The notes beneath the pieces are model-generated. The model saw nothing but the letters and a program-made list of their open reading frames with translations, was not told where the DNA came from and made no database searches. Shown here piece after piece: positions 59,912-64,000 of a DNA stretch of 64,000 bases; position 1 is the stretch's first letter, and every line of letters starts with the position of its first letter. The DNA comes from an uncultured bacterium (GTDB taxonomy: Bacteria; Patescibacteriota; Minisyncoccia; Phycocordibacterales; UBA9973), in the NCBI GenBank assembly GCA_937895515.1, contig CALAYS010000157.1, positions 32,290 through 96,289 of the forward strand, read 5' to 3'. A program made the translations under genes and the position numbers.

Positions 59912-60208
59912 TTATCTATGTATTAAAAAAGTAATAAAAACTAAAACCATAGGAAGTATCCAATCAACAAAAAATGTTGGACTCTTTTTTAAAAATTTAG
60001 GTAAGTATTTTATGTAATAATGCCTATCAAATCTTCTTTCGTAAGATCCGAATTCTAATTTAGTTAATATACAACCACCTAAAATTAAATCTTGTAACCG
60101 TAAGGCTAAAAAAATTGCTAGTATATAATACCAATCTACAAAAAATATAAGTACAACAACTAGTACAAAAAATAAAACATGCAACCAAAACCAAATGCTT
60201 TTTGTCAT
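59912..60208 (-). CDS. Small membrane protein, unknown
   Basis: A 98-residue protein (start MTKSIWFWLH at 60208) with three membrane segments (about 6-25, 26-43 and 78-95) and a Tyr/Arg-rich middle loop (YERRFDRHYYIKYLPKFLKK). GGAAGGG about 8 bases before the ATG is one of the few Shine-Dalgarno-like sequences in the window. No family is recognised. Confidence 0.6.
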   Translation of the reverse strand: MTKSIWFWLHVLFFVLVVVLIFFVDWYYILAIFLALRLQDLILGGCILTKLEFGSYERRFDRHYYIKYLPKFLKKSPTFFVDWILPMVLVFITFLIHR

Positions 60209-60290
60209 ACTATTTCCCTTCCACAAATTTTAATGATATCGAATTTACACAATGGCGAATATTTTTGTCGGTTAGATTATTTAATTGCAT

Positions 60291-60680
60291 TTATATGAAA
60301 TTTGTTAGTAGCACATTAATCACTGCCATTGCTAACATTAGTAATGCCGGCACAGCACGAATAAATGGGTCCTTAACTTTTACATGCATTGCCACAGCGC
60401 CAATCATTAATAATACCAACAATGCCGATGCTGGGTATACAACAACCGGCAACCAAAAACCTATTATCATTAATGTTGCAATAAATATTTTACCCGCACC
60501 TACCAAATACATAAACCACTTAGGCAGTCCATACGCGGCGAATTCATCGGCCATGTTGCCTGCACCGGCGCCACGATATTTCGTAGGTTTATGAAATCGC
60601 ACGATCCACACATTTACCAAACCAATAGTAATAATTATTTGAAAAGCGTAAACAATATACATTTCTATTATTTGCGACAT
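60291..60680 (-). CDS. DoxX-family membrane protein
   Basis: A 129-residue protein with four membrane segments; RFHKPTKYRGAGAGNMADEFAAYGLPKWFMYLVGAGKI and HVKVKDPFIRAVPALLML fit DoxX-type proteins. It is a distant relative of the 59.0 kb gene. Role unknown. Confidence 0.75.
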   Translation of the reverse strand: MSQIIEMYIVYAFQIIITIGLVNVWIVRFHKPTKYRGAGAGNMADEFAAYGLPKWFMYLVGAGKIFIATLMIIGFWLPVVVYPASALLVLLMIGAVAMHVKVKDPFIRAVPALLMLAMAVINVLLTNFI

Positions 60681-60720
60681 AAATTAAAGATTAATTTTAA
60701 TAACTTAATTATAATATTTA

Positions 60721-61407
60721 CTATACCAAAGTACTAGCATCTATTTTTGTATAACCTTTGGCTTTTAGACGAGCCAATTCTTGCTCGTAAAATTTACGAA
60801 ATTCGATACCCTTTACACCCAAAGTTGAAATACCGTCATTTAAAATAAATTGCTCTTCTACTAAACCCAAAACAGTCATCATCGCGAAAAACTTGGCATT
60901 GCCATTAGGATCCTTTTCCGGAACCCATTTATCATTTTCTTTAACAATTTTACCTGGCAAGCTAACAATATAAGATGCTAACATTTTATCTCTATTTTTG
61001 TTATAAATATTTTCATACATTGCAGGGAAACCATATTCATTAAATAGCTCTTTGCTAGCCTTTTTGGCAATTTTTTGCTCTTTACTGTTATAAAAATTGG
61101 AATCATTCTCGCTAATGTCATTACCATAATCAATCATCTTTACAGCTGGCAAACTCAATACGCCATTACTAAAAATTTCGTCTTCTTTAGAATTTTGAGC
61201 GTACTCTCTAAAATCGTCAGGTATTGCATCTAGATGTATGTCTTCTATTTTTTCAAAAGAATCAATCTTGCGAAAAAAATCTTTAAACACAACAATATAG
61301 TCATCCATTATTTGTGGCCTGACCGATTCTTGGAAAATTAAATGTCTCTCGATGAAATTCTTTCCGCCTTTATCCGACAAACTATCCATTGGCTTTTCGT
61401 ATCCCAT
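60721..61407 (-). CDS. Hypothetical soluble protein, 228 aa
   Basis: An acidic, helical protein (MGYEKPMDSLSDKGG start) without a recognised motif or membrane segment. A conserved-looking end (EFRKFYEQELARLKAKGYTKIDASTLV) closes it. TATAAT ends 8 bases before the ATG (61416-61421). Confidence 0.55.
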   Translation of the reverse strand: MGYEKPMDSLSDKGGKNFIERHLIFQESVRPQIMDDYIVVFKDFFRKIDSFEKIEDIHLDAIPDDFREYAQNSKEDEIFSNGVLSLPAVKMIDYGNDISENDSNFYNSKEQKIAKKASKELFNEYGFPAMYENIYNKNRDKMLASYIVSLPGKIVKENDKWVPEKDPNGNAKFFAMMTVLGLVEEQFILNDGISTLGVKGIEFRKFYEQELARLKAKGYTKIDASTLV

Positions 61408-61415
61408 ATAAATAT

Positions 61416-61421
61416 ATTATA
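61416..61421 (-). promoter_or_regulatory. -10 box of the 228-aa gene
   Basis: TATAAT on the minus strand ends 8 bases before the ATG at 61407. Confidence 0.6.
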
Positions 61422-61440
61422 CTCCTTGGTTAAATTTATT

Positions 61441-61472
61441 ACAAAAGCCTAATCATTTGATTAGGCTTTTGT
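61441..61472 (-). terminator. 15-bp stem terminator
   Basis: ACAAAAGCCTAATCA (61441-61455) and TGATTAGGCTTTTGT (61458-61472) are perfect complements separated by TT, directly after the stop of the zinc-ribbon gene. Confidence 0.88.
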
Positions 61473-61473
61473 G

Positions 61474-61728
61474 TTACTTTTTATTCTTCCACCGCGGTGC
61501 GAACCGTATCATGTATGTATACAATTTGGCCAATAGGTACGGAGTACCGTTTTTGCGCATTGATTCGTAGCACACCTTTTGAAATTCTTTTAAATCATTG
61601 CCCTCGTAGCACAGCTTGCCGTCACGGTAACACAGACTGCAATATATATCGCTTTCCCGCACGCCTTTGTCTTTACTAAAAGGCATCATACAACTTTGGC
61701 AAGTATTACATTTGTTATTTTGTTCCAT
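61474..61728 (-). CDS. Small zinc-ribbon protein
   Basis: An 84-residue protein with CNTCQSCMMPF and YCSLCYRDGKLCYEG, the layout of the putative zinc-ribbon family Zn_ribbon_2. The C terminus is basic (RFAPRWKNKK). Function unknown. Confidence 0.8.
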   Translation of the reverse strand: MEQNNKCNTCQSCMMPFSKDKGVRESDIYCSLCYRDGKLCYEGNDLKEFQKVCYESMRKNGTPYLLAKLYTYMIRFAPRWKNKK

Positions 61729-61734
61729 ATAAAT

Positions 61735-61743
61735 ATATTACCA
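61735..61743 (-). promoter_or_regulatory. Extended -10 promoter of the zinc-ribbon gene
   Basis: TGGTAATAT on the minus strand ends exactly 6 bases before the ATG at 61728. Confidence 0.65.
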
Positions 61744-61745
61744 AA

Positions 61746-61783
61746 TTAATTATTTAACAATCAAATTACCTATTCTTCTAATA
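61746..61783. repeat. 38-bp direct repeat, first copy (second copy 62966-63003)
   Basis: The two copies differ at one base (61762 and 62982). The first is the 3' end of the 106-aa membrane gene; the second forms the 3' end of the 273-aa gene in another frame. They flank a block of three genes. Confidence 0.9.
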
Positions 61784-62070
61784 TAAATAAACCCTAAGCC
61801 CCAAACAAATGGTAGCCACACCGGCACACCCCACAAACTAGCATTGGTCCACATTTGCTGGCGGTGTATCAAGCCCAATCCAACTTCGATTACCAAACCC
61901 AACACAACACCAATAAGATATAAATATTTTTCATTTTTATTCTCAGGCTTTAATAGTACTGAAAATATTGAAAAAATAATTACCACAGCAAAAAATTGCC
62001 ATTCAGTTAGAAATAATTCAAAAATAAATAAAACTATTAATAAAAGACTTGAGGTTAAAATTTTCGGCAT
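61750..62070 (-). CDS. Small polytopic membrane protein, unknown
   Basis: A 106-residue protein with four membrane segments (ILTSSLLLIVLFIFELFL, FFAVVIIFSIFSVLL, YLIGVVLGLVIEVGLGLI, VWLPFVWGLGFIYI). EVGLGLIHRQQMWTNASLWGVPVWLP is a characteristic loop, reminiscent of small proteins that co-occur with lipid or cofactor enzymes, but no family is assigned. Its 3' end is one copy of the 38-bp repeat. Confidence 0.6.
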   Translation of the reverse strand: MPKILTSSLLLIVLFIFELFLTEWQFFAVVIIFSIFSVLLKPENKNEKYLYLIGVVLGLVIEVGLGLIHRQQMWTNASLWGVPVWLPFVWGLGFIYIRRIGNLIVK

Positions 62071-62078
62071 GGAAATTT

Positions 62079-62510
62079 TTAAATAAATTTTACTTCTTTT
62101 AGGTTAAAATTATTTTCTAAAAATTCATTTTTTAACTGGCTTGGTAAAAGATTTATATCATCACCCTTGTTCATCCAAAGAATTTCAAAAATTTCAAAAG
62201 CATGAGATCGATCATTATTGGTTAAATCAACAAAGTCTTTACCATTTTCTATTAAAAACAAAAATTCAATATTGTCTCTATTTTTATAATCTTCCCATTT
62301 ATAAATATAAGCTAGTTTTGGATTTTGAATTTTTACTCCTAATTCTTCTTGAATTTCTCTTATTATGCATTCTTGTGGATTTTCTCCTTTTTCTAATTTT
62401 CCACCCGGCAGTGCATAATAATTATCATCAATGGTATGTTTAACCACAAGAAGCTTTCCTTCGTTTAAAATCAAAGCTCTACAACGTATTTTAATATTAT
62501 TTTCATTCAT
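62079..62510 (-). CDS. Nudix hydrolase
   Basis: A 143-residue protein with a perfect Nudix box (GGKLEKGENPQECIIREIQEELGV near residues 36-58, all metal-binding Glu present). RCRALILNEGKLLVVKH is the typical first strand. Substrate unknown. Confidence 0.85.
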   Translation of the reverse strand: MNENNIKIRCRALILNEGKLLVVKHTIDDNYYALPGGKLEKGENPQECIIREIQEELGVKIQNPKLAYIYKWEDYKNRDNIEFLFLIENGKDFVDLTNNDRSHAFEIFEILWMNKGDDINLLPSQLKNEFLENNFNLKEVKFI

Positions 62511-62516
62511 AAAAAT

Positions 62517-62525
62517 ATTATAACA
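62517..62525 (-). promoter_or_regulatory. Extended -10 promoter of the Nudix gene
   Basis: TGTTATAAT on the minus strand ends exactly 6 bases before the ATG at 62510. Confidence 0.75.
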
Positions 62526-62916
62526 TTAAGTTAGTTGTCAAAAAGTTTTCTAAATCTAATAGTTGCCCATTTTCTTTATCCCAATTAAAAGTTTTTATAC
62601 CGACAGATTCGGCGCTTTTTACGGCATCGATATTATGCTCGAAATACACCACATCATCTACGTTTAAATTAAAATGCTCAAGCATTATTTTGAAATACTG
62701 CGGGTCAGTTTTTTCAGGGTTATGACTTAATGAAAAAACTTCGTATGGCATATTATGCAAACCATATTTTTCATATTTATCATAACTTGCATTAGTAAGA
62801 ATTATTTTATTATTAGGAAGCCCATCAAGCATTTTTTGCATTGGTTCATTAATTTTAAACCCTTCAGGAGTTTCCTTGATAAAGGTATAGACAGCATCTA
62901 CAAGTATTGTTTTCAT
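62518..62916 (-). CDS. Degenerate HAD-like protein
   Basis: A 132-residue protein. IILTNAS near residue 37 and DDVVYFEHNIDAVKSAESVGIKTFNW near 85-110 match HAD motifs 2 and 4, but the first motif reads LVDAVYTF, keeping one Asp and losing the second (DxD). Phosphatase activity is therefore doubtful. The gene end overlaps the promoter of the Nudix gene. Confidence 0.65.
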   Translation of the reverse strand: MKTILVDAVYTFIKETPEGFKINEPMQKMLDGLPNNKIILTNASYDKYEKYGLHNMPYEVFSLSHNPEKTDPQYFKIMLEHFNLNVDDVVYFEHNIDAVKSAESVGIKTFNWDKENGQLLDLENFLTTNLML

Positions 62917-62922
62917 ATTTAA

Positions 62923-62931
62923 ATTATAACA
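62923..62931 (-). promoter_or_regulatory. Extended -10 promoter of the HAD-like gene
   Basis: TGTTATAAT on the minus strand ends exactly 6 bases before the ATG at 62916. Confidence 0.75.
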
Positions 62932-62965
62932 CTAAAATTAGTATTTAATAATAAATTTGTATGGG

Positions 62966-63003
62966 TTAATTATTTAACAATTAAATTACCTATTCTTCTA
63001 ATA
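62966..63003. repeat. 38-bp direct repeat, second copy
   Basis: 37 of 38 bases match 61746-61783. Here the sequence provides the last codons and the TAG stop of the 273-aa gene, in a different frame from the first copy. Confidence 0.9.
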
Positions 63004-63811
63004 CAGACAAAATATCACCTAACCAGCCTTTTGTTTTTTCATTAAACCTTGAAACTGTATAGTCATTACTATCACCAATCTTAACGGCTTCAATATTATT
63101 ATCTTTCAATTTTTTTAAAATATCATTTAATTGTTTTTCTGAATAATATTTGACATCTCTACCTTGGATATTAATCTTACCTATAGGTTTTATAGATGGA
63201 TCTAGTTTAAATTCTTGAACTGGTTTTTTGTAAACAGGGTAAAAATCATCTTTATGTGTAACACCCCAGTTATGTATACCCATTGCAATACGTGCCTCTA
63301 CGTGCAAAACGGTTTCAGGTTTTATTTTTCTTAAAATATAATCTTCATATTTTATATTCAAAAAAGAATCAGTTTCTGGGTCATAATATTGGTCTGAAGT
63401 ATCTCCGTAAATATGATCATGTAGATTTACATCCCCTATCATATCAAGCTCAGAATTAGCTTTATAGTTTTCTACACTCAAATCTTTATCCTCATCTAAT
63501 TTTATGGGTGCACGAAGTTTTTTGGAATATTCTTCAATAGACTGTCGAGCTTTTTCAAGATTTTTTTGACCTTGGTTGTATGCATACAAACTATCATTAT
63601 ATTCTTTTAACCTTGGGTCATCCGGATTATTCACAATGATTACTTCATGATTTCTAGATGTTTGAGCTTCAGCCTTAGATGGTATAAGTGCCGACAAAGC
63701 AACCCCTGTGGCTACAATTGTACTCTTTGCTTTTTTCTTAAAATCCCAAAATTTTACATTTTTAGGATCTTCTTTCTTTACTTCATTATTATTTATTCTA
63801 AACTTTTCCAT
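62990..63811 (-). CDS. Hypothetical protein with hydrophobic anchor, 273 aa, possibly altered at its end
   Basis: A charged N-terminal 30 residues precede one hydrophobic segment (STIVATGVALSALIPSKAEA, about 33-52) with an AEA-like signal-peptidase site, so it is probably exported. The rest is hydrophilic with helical and beta parts. The last codons come from the 38-bp repeat, so the original C terminus may have been replaced. No family is recognised. Confidence 0.55.
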   Translation of the reverse strand: MEKFRINNNEVKKEDPKNVKFWDFKKKAKSTIVATGVALSALIPSKAEAQTSRNHEVIIVNNPDDPRLKEYNDSLYAYNQGQKNLEKARQSIEEYSKKLRAPIKLDEDKDLSVENYKANSELDMIGDVNLHDHIYGDTSDQYYDPETDSFLNIKYEDYILRKIKPETVLHVEARIAMGIHNWGVTHKDDFYPVYKKPVQEFKLDPSIKPIGKINIQGRDVKYYSEKQLNDILKKLKDNNIEAVKIGDSNDYTVSRFNEKTKGWLGDILSVLEE

Positions 63812-63817
63812 ATAAAT

Positions 63818-63823
63818 ATTATA
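63818..63823 (-). promoter_or_regulatory. -10 box of the 273-aa gene
   Basis: TATAAT on the minus strand ends exactly 6 bases before the ATG at 63811. It directly follows a hairpin with arms CCC-t-GTAGT and ACTAC-g-GGG (63825-63861). Confidence 0.65.
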
Positions 63824-63824
63824 C

Positions 63825-63861
63825 CCCGTAGTGAAATTTTAAACAAAATTCTACTACAGGG
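63825..63861 (-). terminator. Hairpin between the last gene and the 273-aa gene
   Basis: On the minus strand CCCTGTAGTaGAATTTT pairs with AAAATTtCACTACGGGG around GTTT with few mismatches, right after the stop of the last gene. It lacks a clear T tract, because the next promoter begins at once. Confidence 0.55.
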
Positions 63862-64000
63862 TTATAACACACCTTTATATTTCAAAAACCCTTTCCTCTT
63901 CCTCTCTTCCATTCGTTCAATTGCATAGCGCAATGTTGTGCGGGGTAGGTTTTTATAATTTTTTATTAAGAATTCTTCGCAAGTTTTTGCATCCCTCTTC
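63862..64000 (-). CDS. C-terminal end of a probable DNA alkylation repair (AlkD-like) protein, truncated by the window edge
   Basis: The minus-strand frame is open from the right edge to TAA at 63862-63864, 45 residues. It reads KRDAKTCEEFLIKNYKNLPRTTLRYAIERMEERKRKGFLKYKG at its end in short overlapping pieces; the NYKNLPRTTLRYAIE part resembles the last HEAT-like repeat of DNA alkylation repair proteins. The assignment rests on that short match only. Confidence 0.5.
   Translation of the reverse strand, partial: KRDAKTCEEFLIKNYKNLPRTTLRYAIERMEERKRKGFLKYKGVL

Noticed and set aside
1..64000. UGA read as Gly or Trp, as in Gracilibacteria or Mycoplasma
   Set aside because: Complete conserved proteins stay open with the standard code and no gene needs UGA as sense; only its use as a stop is low.
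1..64000. Insertion sequences, prophage or integrated plasmid
   Set aside because: No transposase, integrase, terminase or IS-like terminal repeats were seen; the VirD4-like genes are of the chromosomal CPR type.

Overview
The window is a 64 kb piece of an AT-rich bacterial chromosome that looks like a Candidate Phyla Radiation (Patescibacteria) genome, most likely from a Parcubacteria-type lineage. Reasons: core enzymes are short for their families (AlaRS 627 aa without the C-Ala tail, RF1 313 aa, a SpoU methyltransferase without its substrate domain, a 134-aa ATP synthase delta subunit); several protein families are of the kind known mainly from CPR genomes (VirD4-like ATPases with a zinc-ribbon tail, a PaaX/Cas2-like regulator, Cys-rich ribbon proteins of about 570 aa, NxxGxQ secreted repeats); ribosomal protein L9 is present, which argues against Microgenomates-type lineages. 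No transposase, integrase, rRNA or CRISPR array was seen. Coding density is very high and no gap longer than 300 bases remains.

Layout. 1-7.4 kb: end of a large secretion-type protein, mltG, a SAM methyltransferase, mnmA, alaS, then an actin-like ATPase paired with a single-pass membrane protein. 7.4-13 kb: a PaaX-like regulator, then dnaK, a SpoU rRNA/tRNA methyltransferase, dnaJ, rpmE and prfA. 13-14.6 kb: two unrecognised membrane genes. 14.7-21.8 kb: tRNA-Ile(GAT) and, one base later, the complete F1Fo ATP synthase operon (atpI-B-E-F-H-A-G-D-C). 22-27.5 kb: HAD hydrolase, trhO, rsmI, a DUF4015-type glycoside hydrolase, ctpA-type protease and rplI. 27.5-37 kb: phosphoesterase, ABC exporter, gltX, asnB, rpmA, a Nudix enzyme and a sugar nucleotidyltransferase. 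37-48.4 kb, mostly minus strand: three Cys-rich paralogues, two VirD4-like ATPases flanking murG, rplU, and a MutT-type Nudix. 48.4-51 kb: a CorA-like transporter, cysS, DUF378. 51-64 kb, minus strand: a metalloprotease, membrane and secreted proteins, engB, SWIB protein, a lexA operon with its SOS box, a flavoprotein, a frameshifted msrA, DoxX-like proteins, Nudix and HAD enzymes, and the end of a probable DNA alkylation repair gene.

The most notable things seen directly are: (1) AtpG (gamma) carries at its C terminus a second copy of the C-terminal domain of AtpH (delta), a gamma-delta fusion beside an intact but short delta gene; (2) most transcription units start with an extended -10 box (TGnTATAAT) placed only 6-9 bases before the ATG and lack a Shine-Dalgarno, so leaderless mRNA appears to be the default; (3) the ATP synthase operon starts 1 nt after the tRNA-Ile 3' end, so tRNA 3' processing would itself make a leaderless mRNA; (4) a GAAC-N4-GTTC LexA box fills the 17-bp spacer of the promoter of a two-gene operon (unknown 69-aa protein plus lexA); (5) a family of three Cys-rich ribbon/repeat proteins with a recent 93-bp exchange between two members; (6) msrA is frameshifted just after its catalytic Cys; (7) palindromes lie inside several coding genes; and (8) UGA is almost unused as a stop.
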